Assembly: GCA_003021705.1 (NCBI GenBank)
Contig: PXRJ01000068.1
Location: forward strand, 1-53,617
Source: Halobacteriales archaeon QS_3_64_16
Lineage (GTDB): Archaea; Halobacteriota; Halobacteria; Halobacteriales; Halococcaceae
Length of the DNA: 53,617 nt
Reading direction: 5' to 3'
A model generated the notes under the pieces. It saw only the letters and a list, made by a program, of their open reading frames with translations, was not told where the DNA came from and searched no databases. The position numbers and the translations under genes were made by a program. Positions within the stretch are counted from its first letter, which is position 1. Each line of letters starts with the position of its first letter. Below, one piece after another: positions 43,735-52,990 of the stretch.

Positions 43735-44697
43735 TTGGAGGAGACCGTCTTCTCGCGAACCGGCGCGCCCAACGAGGACGTGCTGATGGGCCCGGCCTAC
43801 GGCGAGGACGCCGCGGCTCTCCGAGTCGGCGAACAGGTCCTCGTAGCGAGTACCGATCCGATCACCTTCGCGGCCGACCGAATCGGGACGCTCGCGGTAA
43901 CTATCGCGACCAACGACATCGCGGCCTGTGGCGCGACGCCCCGATGGATTATGCCTACGCTGTTCGTTCCCGAGAAGTCGGGAGCCACGAGCGCCGTCAC
44001 CGAGGAGAGCGAACTCGACCGGATCGCTTCGCAGATCGACAGGGCGGCCCACGAGATCGGGGCAGCGATCGTCGGCGGTCACACCGAGTACGCCGATCGC
44101 GCTCACCCGCTCGTCTCGACGACCTGTCTCGGCCTCGCCAATCACTATATTCCGACCGGCGGCGCGGACCCCGGCGAGGAGATCGTGCTCACGAAAAGCG
44201 CCGCCGTCGAGGCCGGGGCGATCCTCGCGACCGACTTCGAGGAACCGCTCGCCGCCGACCTCCCCGAGGACGTCATCAACGCGGCGGCAGCCGGACTCGA
44301 CGATACGAGCGTCCTGCCCGAATCTGTAGTACTTCGCGAGCGCGCGACGGCGATGCACGACCCGACGGAGGGCGGCGTGCTCGCGGGCGCAATCGAGATG
44401 GCCGTCGCCTCGGGCGTCTCGCTCGAGCTTCGGCGCGAGGACGTCCCGCTCCGAGAGGCGGTCGCGGCGGTCTGTCGGGAGGCCGAAATCGATCCACTGG
44501 GGACCTTCGGTTCGGGCGCGCTGCTCGCGGCGGTCCCCGAGGGCGAAGGGACCGAAGCCGTCGCCGGGCTGGAGAGCGAGGGAATCACCGTGGCAGTGAT
44601 CGGCCGCGTCGAAGCGAGCGACGAGCCGGGCGTTCGCCTCGACGATGTCGCCTTCGAGCGCGCTCCCACCGACGAGATGTACGATCTCTGGGAGTGA
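43735..44697 (+). CDS. AIR synthase (PurM)/HypE-like protein, start region apparently frameshifted
   Basis: 320 residues from a TTG. ATP-binding fold of the PurM/ThiL/HypE/SelD superfamily: MGPAYGEDAAALRVG near residue 20, VASTDPITFAADRIG near 40, AVTIATNDIAACGATPRW, then IVGGHTEYAD near 115 and MHDPTEGGVLAGAIEMA near 210. This stand-alone type has no assigned reaction. A normal ATG is present at 43709 and starts MTGKVD, but in another frame; one extra C near 43726 would give MTGKVDPEDLEETVFSRTG and join it to this frame. So either the TTG is used, or there is a one-base deletion or read error. The next gene converges, seven bases away. Confidence 0.8.
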   Translation: MEETVFSRTGAPNEDVLMGPAYGEDAAALRVGEQVLVASTDPITFAADRIGTLAVTIATNDIAACGATPRWIMPTLFVPEKSGATSAVTEESELDRIASQIDRAAHEIGAAIVGGHTEYADRAHPLVSTTCLGLANHYIPTGGADPGEEIVLTKSAAVEAGAILATDFEEPLAADLPEDVINAAAAGLDDTSVLPESVVLRERATAMHDPTEGGVLAGAIEMAVASGVSLELRREDVPLREAVAAVCREAEIDPLGTFGSGALLAAVPEGEGTEAVAGLESEGITVAVIGRVEASDEPGVRLDDVAFERAPTDEMYDLWE

Positions 44698-44703
44698 GGC
44701 GAG

Positions 44704-45792
44704 TCAGAACCCGGTATCCCAGTCGTCCGAGCCATCGAGCACGTCTTCCAGAGCGTCCATCGTCCGTTCGACGTGTTCGACATCGGCGTTGTAGCCCATG
44801 TGACCGATCCGGAGGAGGTCGTTTTCCCGATCCGCGAGCCCGGTTCCGACTAAGATGTCGTGTTCCTCGTGAAGTACTCCCTGGATCGCGAGCGCACTAT
44901 CGACTTCGAAGGCGGTGACAGTCGGCGAACACAGCGGCTCCTCGGCGTCGGTGTCGAGGCCGATCTCCGCGCCGAGTTCCCGACACCGCTTTGCACTTGC
45001 CTCGTGGCGCTCGAAGACGTCCGCGAGGCCCTCCTCACGGAGCATCGAGACGGCTTCGGCGAGTCCATAGCAGTTAGACACCAGGTGCGTGTAGGGGAAT
45101 TCACCGGTGGTTTCGATGTCACGCCAGGGTTCGAGGTCGGTATAAAGACCCCGGGCGTCGGTCGCCTCGATGCGCTCCCAGGCGGCCTCGCTTACCGCGA
45201 GCGTCGTCAGGCCGGGCGGGGCGCTGAAGCACTTCTGTGAGGCCCCGATACAGAGATCGGTCTCGTCCATGGGGACGGGCGCGCCGCCGAGCGAGGAGAC
45301 GGCATCGACGATCGTGAGCACGCCCGCCTCCCGACAGTGCCCGAGTACCGTCTCGAGATCATTTATCGTGCCCGTCGGCGTCTCGCAGTGGACGAACGTC
45401 GCCGCGGCGAAGGCCTCACCATCGCGGGCCGCTTTCTCGATCGCCTCCCGCACGGCGTTAGGATCGATCGGTTCGTCCGCGGGAAACGAGCAGAGAACAG
45501 GGTCTCCGTCTTGAGAGGCGACGAACTCCGCGAAGTATTCCCCGTAGAGCCCGTTCGCGACACAGAGCACTCGATCACCCGATTCGATTGTCGAGGCGAC
45601 GGCGGTCTCGAGGCCGAGTACCCCTTCGCCGCCGAGGACGACGATATCCTTTTCAGTACTGTAGACCGCAGCGAGATCCGCTGTCAGTGACCGATAGGTA
45701 TCGAGGAAGGCCGGATTGACATCGGGGTTCGCGATCGGGCGGGCCAGCGCCTCCCGTACTCGCTCGGGGATTTCGGTTGGCCCAGGTGTCAT
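44704..45792 (-). CDS. Alanine-glyoxylate/serine-pyruvate aminotransferase family protein
   Basis: 362-residue class V PLP aminotransferase. MTPGPTEIPERVREAL is the family opening and fixes the start at the ATG rather than the GTG two codons before. LGGEGVLGLETAV near residue 57 binds cofactor, VDAVSSLGG near 165 carries the PLP-ring Asp, and the Schiff-base lysine is in GASQKCFSAPPGL near 190. Likely role in glycine/serine metabolism. It is divergent from hemC, with 230 bases between, where a gatatacg box (near 45890) is the best TATA candidate. Confidence 0.88.
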   Translation of the reverse strand: MTPGPTEIPERVREALARPIANPDVNPAFLDTYRSLTADLAAVYSTEKDIVVLGGEGVLGLETAVASTIESGDRVLCVANGLYGEYFAEFVASQDGDPVLCSFPADEPIDPNAVREAIEKAARDGEAFAAATFVHCETPTGTINDLETVLGHCREAGVLTIVDAVSSLGGAPVPMDETDLCIGASQKCFSAPPGLTTLAVSEAAWERIEATDARGLYTDLEPWRDIETTGEFPYTHLVSNCYGLAEAVSMLREEGLADVFERHEASAKRCRELGAEIGLDTDAEEPLCSPTVTAFEVDSALAIQGVLHEEHDILVGTGLADRENDLLRIGHMGYNADVEHVERTMDALEDVLDGSDDWDTGF

Positions 45793-46022
45793 CAACACGC
45801 CCGCGTCACCGCTGGGTCCTCTTCCCAGCGCGCCGATGGCAACATCGTGTGGGATTCACTCATGGGATTCGATCGGTCGCGGCGTGGATATACGATTCGA
45901 TCGAAACAACCCATCCGACGGATGCCGAACCGATAGCTGGCCGGTAGACCTGGGATGGGGTTGCCCGAAGGAATCGCGGTGGCTCTCGAAGCCGACTTCA
46001 CTCCGGGGAACCGAGCGCGCTC

Positions 46023-47186
46023 ATGAGCACACGCGGCCGCCACGTCCAGCTGGCCACTCGCGGGTCCGAACTGGCCCGTCGGCAGGCCACGACGGTCAAA
46101 GAACGCCTCGAAGATCGCCGATTCGAGGTCTCGCTCGTCGAGGTCGAAACGGAAGGCGATCGGATTCGCGACGAGTTGATCCACCGGCTGGGCAAGAAAG
46201 GCGCGTTCGTCCGCAGCTTGGATCAGCGCGTTCTTTCGGGCGATCTCGACGCCGCGGTCCACTCGATGAAGGACATGCCGACCGAATCCCCGCCCGAACT
46301 CCTCGTCGCAGGCGTGCCCGAGCGAGCGCGGCCGGGCGACCTCCTCCTGACACCCGGCGGAGCGGATCTCTCTGAGCTACCGGGAGGAGCAACTGTCGGG
46401 ACCTCCAGTCTCCGTCGAAAGGCCCAGCTGCTCGCTACGCGCTCGGATCTGGACGTCGAGCCGCTTCGGGGCAACGTCGATACCCGCGTCGAGAAACTGC
46501 TCGCGCCCCACCGCCAGCGCGAACACCAGCGCCGCCTCGAAGCCGAGGAGAGCGAGGGGGAGGGCGGCGACGACGGGAACGAAAGCGATAGCGACGATGG
46601 TGAGGACGCGCAGACGTTCGAGCGCACAGCCCAAGAGTACTTCGAGGAGCTCTCGCCGATCGAGCAGCGCGCGCTCGGCCGCGAGATCGATATCGAGTAC
46701 GACGCGATCGTACTTGCGGCCGCGGGCTTAGATCGGATGGGACTCGACGGGCAGGTCGCGAGCCAGGAACTCCCCCCTGCCGACTTCGTTCCCTCGCCGG
46801 GCCAGGGGGCACTCGCAGTCACGGCCCAAGAGGGCGAACTCGCGCAAGCGGTCAACGACGCGATCGATCACCCCCGGACGCGAACCGAGACGACCGTCGA
46901 GCGAATAGTACTGGAGGAACTCGGGGGCGGGTGTATCGCGCCGATCGGTGTCCATGCCGTGATTCAGGGCGAGTACGTTCACGCCACCGTCCGGGTACAG
47001 GACACCACGGGCACCGAGGAGGTGAGCGCGAACCGTGACCTACCAGTAGCGGACCACCCCGCGGCGGCCAGCGACCTCGCTGCCGATCTGCGTGAACGGG
47101 GCGCAGCCGGGTTGATCGACGCGGCCCGTGAGACACAGGAAGACCCCGCAGCGGCCGGGCCCGGGGAGGGCGATACTGTCAGATGA
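46023..47186 (+). CDS. hemC: Hydroxymethylbilane synthase (porphobilinogen deaminase)
   Basis: 387 residues. Links four porphobilinogen into hydroxymethylbilane. LATRGSELARRQA opens the protein, LIHRLGKKGAFVRSLDQRVLSGDLDAAVHSMKDMP (arginine- and lysine-rich active site, near 50-85) follows. The dipyrromethane cofactor cysteine is in LGGGCIAPIGVHA (near residue 300). A strongly acidic insertion of about 40 residues (about 165-205) splits the domain after GNVDTRVEKL and makes it longer than the usual 310. The stop overlaps the hemD ATG. Confidence 0.95.
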   Translation: MSTRGRHVQLATRGSELARRQATTVKERLEDRRFEVSLVEVETEGDRIRDELIHRLGKKGAFVRSLDQRVLSGDLDAAVHSMKDMPTESPPELLVAGVPERARPGDLLLTPGGADLSELPGGATVGTSSLRRKAQLLATRSDLDVEPLRGNVDTRVEKLLAPHRQREHQRRLEAEESEGEGGDDGNESDSDDGEDAQTFERTAQEYFEELSPIEQRALGREIDIEYDAIVLAAAGLDRMGLDGQVASQELPPADFVPSPGQGALAVTAQEGELAQAVNDAIDHPRTRTETTVERIVLEELGGGCIAPIGVHAVIQGEYVHATVRVQDTTGTEEVSANRDLPVADHPAAASDLAADLRERGAAGLIDAARETQEDPAAAGPGEGDTVR

Positions 47187-48022
47187 CCGGTCGCGACACC
47201 GATACTACCGACATCGACTCCACCGATACCGGCGCTACCGACGCTGCCACCGATAGCGGGGCTGTCGGTGCGGAGGCCGACGCAACAGATAGTCAGGACC
47301 GCCCCCGCGTCGCAGTCTTTCGCCCGGACGACGACCGGCTCGCCGAGGCCGCCTCCCTTCTCGATGGGTTAGGCGTCACCCCGATACCCGATCCGATGCT
47401 CGCGGTCGAGCCTACTGGTGAACTTCCCCGATCGGACGCCGCATACGCGATCCTCACGAGCAAGACCGGCGCGGAGCTGGTCGGCGAGGCGGGGGGGCGC
47501 TTCGACGGGACGGTCTGTGCGATCGGCGATCGAACCGCTCGAGCACTACACGGGGAGGGCTACGAGGTCGGGGTCGTCCCTGATGAATTCTCCTCGGCAG
47601 GGCTGGTCGCGATTCTTCGCGAGCGCGTTCCGGGGACGCGCGTCGAGGTCGCCCGGAGCGATCACGGCTCGTCGGTCCTATTAGAGGGACTTAACGCGGC
47701 GGGCGCGTACGTCCACGAAACGGTGCTGTATTCGCTCGCCCGACCGGCCGACAGCGGGCGGTCGGCCACCCTCGCCGCCGCGGGCGATCTCGACGGCGCG
47801 TTGTTCACCTCCTCGCTCACCGTTGGGAATTTCCTCGCGGCCGCCCGCGAGCACGGAGTCGAACCCGAAGCTCTCGACGGATTGAACGAAGCAGTCGTCG
47901 GTACGATCGGCGAGCCTACCCGTGAAACCGCCGAGGCCGCGGGCATCAGGGTCGACGTCGTCCCCGAAGCGGCCGACTTCGAAGCGCTCACGCGGGCAGT
48001 CGTTTCCCGGCTCGATCGCTGA
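47183..48022 (+). CDS. hemD: Uroporphyrinogen-III synthase
   Basis: 279 residues, two-lobed HemD fold. Closes hydroxymethylbilane with inversion of ring D. The sequence is poorly conserved in the family; VAVFRPDDDRLAEAASLLDGLG, VCAIGDRTARALHGEGY and ALFTSSLTVGNFL are the recognisable parts. The first 38 residues are a disordered Thr/Asp/Ala repeat. The ATG overlaps the hemC stop (ATGA), so the two are translationally coupled; this pairing supports the call. Confidence 0.9.
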   Translation: MTGRDTDTTDIDSTDTGATDAATDSGAVGAEADATDSQDRPRVAVFRPDDDRLAEAASLLDGLGVTPIPDPMLAVEPTGELPRSDAAYAILTSKTGAELVGEAGGRFDGTVCAIGDRTARALHGEGYEVGVVPDEFSSAGLVAILRERVPGTRVEVARSDHGSSVLLEGLNAAGAYVHETVLYSLARPADSGRSATLAAAGDLDGALFTSSLTVGNFLAAAREHGVEPEALDGLNEAVVGTIGEPTRETAEAAGIRVDVVPEAADFEALTRAVVSRLDR

Positions 48023-48144
48023 CCGGCTGATCGGGATCGGCATCGCTCGGGGGGAAAGGCGGTCCGACCGATGGAGGACCTCACCACCGCGAGAGCGAGC
48101 GTTCGATAGCCGGGAGCGAAACAAGTGAGTGGTCGGGACCGTGG

Positions 48145-48152
48145 ATTTAAAT
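48145..48152 (+). promoter_or_regulatory. TATA box of the DHH nuclease gene
   Basis: ATTTAAAT, a perfect palindromic AT octamer 25-32 bases before the ATG at 48177. It favours that ATG over the GTG at 48129. Confidence 0.6.
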
Positions 48153-48176
48153 CCGAATCGGCGGTACGCAGAGGTG

Positions 48177-49724
48177 ATGAACGGTCCCGTTCCCGCGCTC
48201 ACAGAGCGCGCCACCGCCTGCGCCGAACGCCTTCTCGAAGCCGAGTCGGTCCTTCTGGTCTCTCACATCGACGCCGACGGGCTAACGAGTGCCGCGGTCG
48301 CCGCGAACGCGCTCTCCCGGGCGGGTATCGCCTTCGAGGCGGCCTTCGAGAAACAGCTCGACGACAGGGCGATCGCGGGAATCGCGGCGACCAACTATTC
48401 GACCGTTCTGTTCACCGACTTCGGGAGCGGGCAGTTGGATACGATCGCCGACCACGAGCAACAGGGCGATTTCACGCCGATTATCTGTGATCACCACCAG
48501 CCCGTAGAGGCCGACACTGCCTACCATCTCAATCCGTTGCTGTTCGGCGTCAACGGCGCGTCGGAGCTCTCAGGGGCCGGTACAGCGTACGTGCTCGCAC
48601 GCGCGCTCGCCGAGGTCGATGTGGACGAACGGCCTGGGAACGGGGGCGGTGACTCGAACGAGGCCGGCGACTCGAGTGAGGGGGCGAGAACCGAGACAAT
48701 AGCCGACGGCGGCAGCGCTGGGACCAGCACGGACGCCGGGGCCGGCAGAACCGGGACGGCGAACCGCGATCTCGCTGGACTAGCGGTCGTCGGGGCGGTC
48801 GGGGACATGCAGTCCGGTCCCGACGGACTCCGCGGGGCTAACGAGGGGATCGTCGCCGAAGGGATCGAAAGCGGTGCGCTCGCCGAGACCACCGACCTCG
48901 CGCTCTATGGCAAACAGACCCGCCCGCTTCCTAAACTCCTGGAGTACGCGAGCGACGTGCGGATCCCGGGCATTTCGGGGTCGGAGAGCGGGTGCTATCA
49001 GTTCCTCTCGGACCTCGATCTCGATCTCGAACGCGAGGGCGAGTGGCGTTGCTGGGTCGATCTCGCCGAGGACGAACGACGAACCGTAGCGAGCGCACTG
49101 CTCAAGCGCGCGATTTCCCGGGGGGTCCGGGCGAGTCGGATCGAGGAACTGATCGGGACGACCTACACGCTGCCCGACGAGTCGAGCGGGACGGAACTGC
49201 GCGACGCCAGCGAGTTTTCCACACTCTTGAACGCGACCGCTCGCTACGAGCGTGCCGACGTAGGACTGGCGGTCTGTCTCGGCGACCGCGGGAGCGCGCT
49301 CGATCGCGCCCGGAAACTGCTCTCGAATCACCGGCGGAACCTCTCGGAAGGCATCGAGTGGGTGACGAACACCGGGGTCAGGAAAGAAGAGTACCACCAG
49401 TGGTTCCACGCCGAGGGCGAGATCCGAGATACGATCGTCGGCATCGTCGCGGGGATGGCTCTGGGCAACGACGGGATCGATCGCGATCAACCGATAATCG
49501 CCTTCGCGAATGAGAGCGAGGAGGAGACGAAGGTCTCAGCGCGCGGGACGCCCGCGCTCGTCAGGCGGGGTCTCGATCTCTCGGCGGTAATGGAGGAAGC
49601 GGCGGCGGCGGTCGGCGGGGGCGGCGGTGGCCACGATATCGCTGCCGGCGCGACGGTTCCGCGCGGTGAGGAAGAAGCGTTCGTCAGTCGTGTCGATGCT
49701 CTCGTCGGCGAGCAACTGAGCTGA
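48177..49724 (+). CDS. DHH-family RecJ-like nuclease (GAN type)
   Basis: 515 residues. DHH motifs: LLVSHIDADGLTSAAV (motif I, residues about 27-42), LFTDFGSGQLD (near 80), ICDHHQP (near 105) and AVVGAVGDMQ. The DHHA1-like C-terminal nucleic-acid domain ends in GGGGGGHDIAAGATVPRGEEE. Archaeal proteins of this kind are single-strand exonucleases linked to the GINS/Cdc45 replication machinery. A low-complexity acidic, Gly/Ser-rich loop of about 45 residues (about 150-198) sits between the two catalytic halves. Confidence 0.9.
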   Translation: MNGPVPALTERATACAERLLEAESVLLVSHIDADGLTSAAVAANALSRAGIAFEAAFEKQLDDRAIAGIAATNYSTVLFTDFGSGQLDTIADHEQQGDFTPIICDHHQPVEADTAYHLNPLLFGVNGASELSGAGTAYVLARALAEVDVDERPGNGGGDSNEAGDSSEGARTETIADGGSAGTSTDAGAGRTGTANRDLAGLAVVGAVGDMQSGPDGLRGANEGIVAEGIESGALAETTDLALYGKQTRPLPKLLEYASDVRIPGISGSESGCYQFLSDLDLDLEREGEWRCWVDLAEDERRTVASALLKRAISRGVRASRIEELIGTTYTLPDESSGTELRDASEFSTLLNATARYERADVGLAVCLGDRGSALDRARKLLSNHRRNLSEGIEWVTNTGVRKEEYHQWFHAEGEIRDTIVGIVAGMALGNDGIDRDQPIIAFANESEEETKVSARGTPALVRRGLDLSAVMEEAAAAVGGGGGGHDIAAGATVPRGEEEAFVSRVDALVGEQLS

Positions 49725-49820
49725 GCAGCCGTGAAACCGGAGCGAGTCGGCGTCAGCACACAGCGACCAACGACCGGGCTACCGCTCCCATTATCGCTGA
49801 CCGGCGACCCAGTCGCTGGA

Positions 49821-50723
49821 CTATGCCCACCCCGGTCGCTCAACGCTCGCGTTACCGAGCCGAGCGAGATCGTAATCGAGCTGGTAGGTCGCGCGCTTCC
49901 CGCCGATGACGTACTCCGCACGGACGGTCAGCGAACGGACCCTACCTGCTCGATCGACGACGAGGCGCGCGTCGTACGACCGGGCGTCGGTGCTCGCTTC
50001 CGGCAGCCCCGTCTCGATAGCGCTCTCGTTGTCGATACCGCTCGCAGTGAAGACGAACAGCCGCCGGGCGCCGATATGGTTCGCTCTCGCCGCCTCGAAC
50101 GCCCCGCCGTGCAGGTGGGGAGCGAGCAGCGGCCGGCCGGCCAACTCGCCGACCGAGCGGGCCTGCTGGGTCGATTCCTGTACGCTGCCGAACTTGCCGA
50201 CGCGACGGCGGTGTTCGACGCCCCCGCCGTACCAGCCTTCGGTCCGTCGCTCGAGAGGGCCGGCGGTGTCGGTTCGGTGGGCGTAGTACGTCCTTGCACT
50301 CGGAGCGACGCACGCGCCACCGCTGGCGGTCGCGTCGATGCGTATCCCGCTCTCGAGAACGGTCGCGTTCACGCCCGATCGGACGACGAATCCGGTTTCG
50401 GCGAGCGCGTCGATGTGGGCTGCGAGCAGTCTCGACGGGCGTTCGATCCCCTCGACTGTGGTCCCCGGCGGGTAGGGGATTGCCGATTCGTTCGACAGGT
50501 CGGCCCCAGAGCCATCGATCCCTGCCGCGCTCGAAGTCGTTTCCTCTCCTATGGTCGTCCCGGCCGTCGGTCCGGCAGCGGCAGGCGACTCCCTAGTTCC
50601 GGTGTCCTCTCCCCGTTCCATCCCTGCCCCCATCCTCGTTTCCGTGCTGGCGTTGAGCACCCCGAAACCCACAGCGGCCACGACGGCGACGACCAGCAGA
50701 CTGACGTACACCGGTCGGTCCAT
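49821..50723 (-). CDS. Membrane-anchored extracellular protein, haloarchaeal
   Basis: 300 residues. An N-terminal hydrophobic segment (about 4-22) with no Cys, then a Gly/Thr/Glu-rich linker to about residue 75, then an extracellular domain. PPGTTVEGIERPSRLLAAHIDALAETGFVVRS is like the opening of the haloarchaeal surface proteins now named DUF7537, where lipobox forms predominate; the assignment is tentative. No enzyme motif seen. It converges on the DHH nuclease gene. Confidence 0.6.
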   Translation of the reverse strand: MDRPVYVSLLVVAVVAAVGFGVLNASTETRMGAGMERGEDTGTRESPAAAGPTAGTTIGEETTSSAAGIDGSGADLSNESAIPYPPGTTVEGIERPSRLLAAHIDALAETGFVVRSGVNATVLESGIRIDATASGGACVAPSARTYYAHRTDTAGPLERRTEGWYGGGVEHRRRVGKFGSVQESTQQARSVGELAGRPLLAPHLHGGAFEAARANHIGARRLFVFTASGIDNESAIETGLPEASTDARSYDARLVVDRAGRVRSLTVRAEYVIGGKRATYQLDYDLARLGNASVERPGWA

Positions 50724-50931
50724 CGTCGAATCGGTCGTTCGAGCGCTATTAAGTACGCCCTCACGAACGGACGGTAGCCACCGACAAGGATATTATAGGA
50801 CGCGCATACTAGCTGCCGTCTACCCACGGCCAGCGGGTCGGCGGACGGTCCGTCGAGTGTCACGTCACTTCCCGTCGAGCAGGGCGATCGACCGCCGACA
50901 GCCGGCGGGGCGACGCCGACGTTAGTAAGCC

Positions 50932-50937
50932 CTATAT
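50932..50937 (+). promoter_or_regulatory. TATA box of the sdh operon
   Basis: CTATAT, 25-30 bases before the sdhC ATG at 50962; leaderless arrangement. Confidence 0.55.
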
Positions 50938-50961
50938 CCGGCCGGACTCTCCATTGGACAT

Positions 50962-51366
50962 ATGAGTCAGTCGTACGATCGAGGCCTCGTCGAGGACTTC
51001 GGTCGGTGGCAGGAGTTCTCCGCAGGGATGTGGGCCTGGGTGCTACACAAGTTCACCGGGTGGGTACTGATCGGCTACCTCTTTACCCACATCGCAGTGC
51101 TCTCGACGGCGATCCCCGCGGCGACGGGCGATCCAGCGGTCTACACCGGGACGCTCCAGTCCTTAGAGGAACTGACGGTCGTCAGGATACTCGAAGTGGG
51201 GCTTCTCTCGGTCGCGGTCTTTCACATCTTGAATGGCGTTCGATTGCTCTTCGTCGACCTCGGCGTCGGGCTCGGCTCCCAGGATCGGAGCTTCTACGCC
51301 TCGCTCGTGCTGACGGGCGCGATCGTCGTCGCGAGCGTTCCGACCTTCATCTCGGGGGCCTTCTGA
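50962..51366 (+). CDS. sdhC: Succinate dehydrogenase cytochrome b subunit
   Basis: 134 residues, three hydrophobic helices. [22 protein letters not shown] holds likely haem b and quinone-site residues, and [18 protein letters not shown] is the family helix 2. First gene of the operon; the next starts two bases after its stop. Anchors the complex in the membrane. Confidence 0.93.
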   Translation: MSQSYDRGLVEDFGRWQEFSAGMWAWVLHKFTGWVLIGYLFTHIAVLSTAIPAATGDPAVYTGTLQSLEELTVVRILEVGLLSVAVFHILNGVRLLFVDLGVGLGSQDRSFYASLVLTGAIVVASVPTFISGAF

Positions 51367-51367
51367 G

Positions 51368-51742
51368 ATGGCCGAACGCTACTCTTCGTTCGAGCCCAAG
51401 GGCACTCGTTGGTTCCTCCAGCGGATAACCGCGGGCTTCCTGATCGTCGTGCTCGCCTTCCACTTCATGTTGCTTCACTTCGTGAATCACGCCTACGAGA
51501 TCACGTTCATGGGCACCCAAGCGCGTATGAGCCAGATCGGCTACTTCGCGACGATGGTCCTCTTTTTGGGGACTGCGACCTTCCACGGCGTCAACGGCGT
51601 CTACAACGCCTTAGTCAATCAGGGCCTCTCGGGCACGCGAAAGACCGCCGTGAAATACACCTTGGTCGGCGCGGGACTCCTGTTAACGGTCCAGGGGATC
51701 CGCGTCGCCCTCGCGATGACCGGCATGAACGTCACGCTATAG
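51368..51742 (+). CDS. sdhD: Succinate dehydrogenase hydrophobic membrane anchor subunit
   Basis: 124 residues with three hydrophobic helices: RWFLQRITAGFLIVVLAFHFML, ATMVLFLGTATFHGVNGVYNAL and YTLVGAGLLLTVQGIRVAL. The His in LAFHFMLLHF and TFHGVNG are candidates for haem ligation. Partner of sdhC. The spacer to sdhB is 84 bases. Confidence 0.92.
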   Translation: MAERYSSFEPKGTRWFLQRITAGFLIVVLAFHFMLLHFVNHAYEITFMGTQARMSQIGYFATMVLFLGTATFHGVNGVYNALVNQGLSGTRKTAVKYTLVGAGLLLTVQGIRVALAMTGMNVTL

Positions 51743-51826
51743 CGATTTCGGACCGTATCACCACAACATCCAACCGTGCCCCTTACCACCGCGGCACTAC
51801 TACAACCTCCACGTTCTCACTAACCC

Positions 51827-52696
51827 ATGAGCACACAAATTGCCGAAGAACAGCAGACCGACGAACCGGGGACCGGACAGCCAGCCGACGCCGAAGCAGA
51901 GGCCGAGCGTGAGGAAAACGAGTACGCGGTTCCGGAGTGGGCCACCGAGAGCGAGGACGGCCCTGGAGAGAACGAAGACACCGTTCGCCTCGAAGTCTTT
52001 CGCTACGACCCTGAAGTCGAAGCCAAGCAAGAGCCCCGCTTCGATACCTTCCACATCCCCCTCGAACAGGGCATGACGGTACTCGACGCGCTGATCTACG
52101 CGCGCGATCAGTACGATACGAGCCTTACCTTCCGGCACTCCTGCCGGCAGGCGATCTGTGGGTCGGATGCCCTCTTTATCAACGGCAGCCAGCGACTGGG
52201 CTGTCAGACCCAGGTCCAGGACCTCGAGACGCCCGTCAGGATCGAGCCCCTCCCACATCAGGAGGTCGAGAAGGATCTGGTCGTGGATATGAGCCACTTC
52301 TACGAACAGATGGACGCCGTCGATCCGTACTTCCGCTCAGAGGACGTCGAGGAAGGCGAGGAACAGCGCCAAACCCGGGAAAATCGTGAGAAGATCAAGA
52401 TGTCGACCCGGTGTATCTGGTGTGGGGCCTGTCAGTCCTCTTGTAACATCGCGGCCGGCGACAACGAGTACCTGGGCCCGGCGGCGATCAACATGGCCTA
52501 CCGGTTCGTGATGGACGATCGGGAAGAAGAGACGATCAAGCAGGATCGACTGGAGATCATCGAGCAGGAACACGGCGTCTGGCGCTGTCAGACCCAGTTT
52601 TCCTGTACTGAGGTCTGTCCGAAGGACATCCCTCTGACCGAGCACATCCAGGAACTGAAGCGCGAAGCGGTGAAAAAGAACCTCAAGTTCTGGTAA
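51827..52696 (+). CDS. sdhB: Succinate dehydrogenase iron-sulfur subunit
   Basis: 289 residues. Carries electrons from FAD to quinone through three clusters. [2Fe-2S] ligands: HSCRQAICGSDAL, then LGCQTQ; the Asp in the third position is a known family variant. The C-terminal ferredoxin region has CIWCGACQSSC and SCTEVCPKD for the [4Fe-4S] and [3Fe-4S] sites. The first 50 residues are an acidic extension. sdhA, which normally follows in haloarchaea (order C-D-B-A), is not present in the remaining 920 bases of the window. Confidence 0.95.
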   Translation: MSTQIAEEQQTDEPGTGQPADAEAEAEREENEYAVPEWATESEDGPGENEDTVRLEVFRYDPEVEAKQEPRFDTFHIPLEQGMTVLDALIYARDQYDTSLTFRHSCRQAICGSDALFINGSQRLGCQTQVQDLETPVRIEPLPHQEVEKDLVVDMSHFYEQMDAVDPYFRSEDVEEGEEQRQTRENREKIKMSTRCIWCGACQSSCNIAAGDNEYLGPAAINMAYRFVMDDREEETIKQDRLEIIEQEHGVWRCQTQFSCTEVCPKDIPLTEHIQELKREAVKKNLKFW

Positions 52697-52713
52697 GTAC
52701 GGCTTATTGCTTG

Positions 52714-52990
52714 CTACGAGACCGTAAAACCATCTCCGCATCTACTCGCGAACGGAGCCGCTTGCACGGACCGAAGGATCTCCCAGTTCCTCTGTTCCTC
52801 AGCCATCGTTTGAGTTAGAGCGTCACTGGACTTCTTCGCTGTAATATATCCCACGGTATCAATCAGCCCTGGCTCAAATTTTTCGGAGTATTTTTGAATT
52901 GCCGATTCGATGAGAGATCTGTCTCGAATGCCACCCGAGGACCTCTCCGAATCCGCTCCGGGCCGGTATGTACCATACGGGCGAGAGTCG
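52714..52990 (-). other. Possible decayed gene fragment on the minus strand
   Basis: After sdhB, 231 bases up to the fic start are visibly AT-richer than the neighbours. On the minus strand one frame is open from 52990 to a TAG at 52714, about 90 codons, overlapping the fic start. It has no good start codon. Part of it reads GGIRDRSLIESAIQ, like the G-I-R-D-x-x-L-L-E-S-A-L stretch of Doc toxins, but the continuation does not match Doc. Probably a relic or chance; nothing else is seen in this spacer. Confidence 0.25.

Noticed and set aside
52141..52180. Loss of an iron-sulfur ligand in SdhB (Asp instead of Cys)
   Set aside because: Asp at this position of the [2Fe-2S] site is a known normal variant in succinate dehydrogenases.
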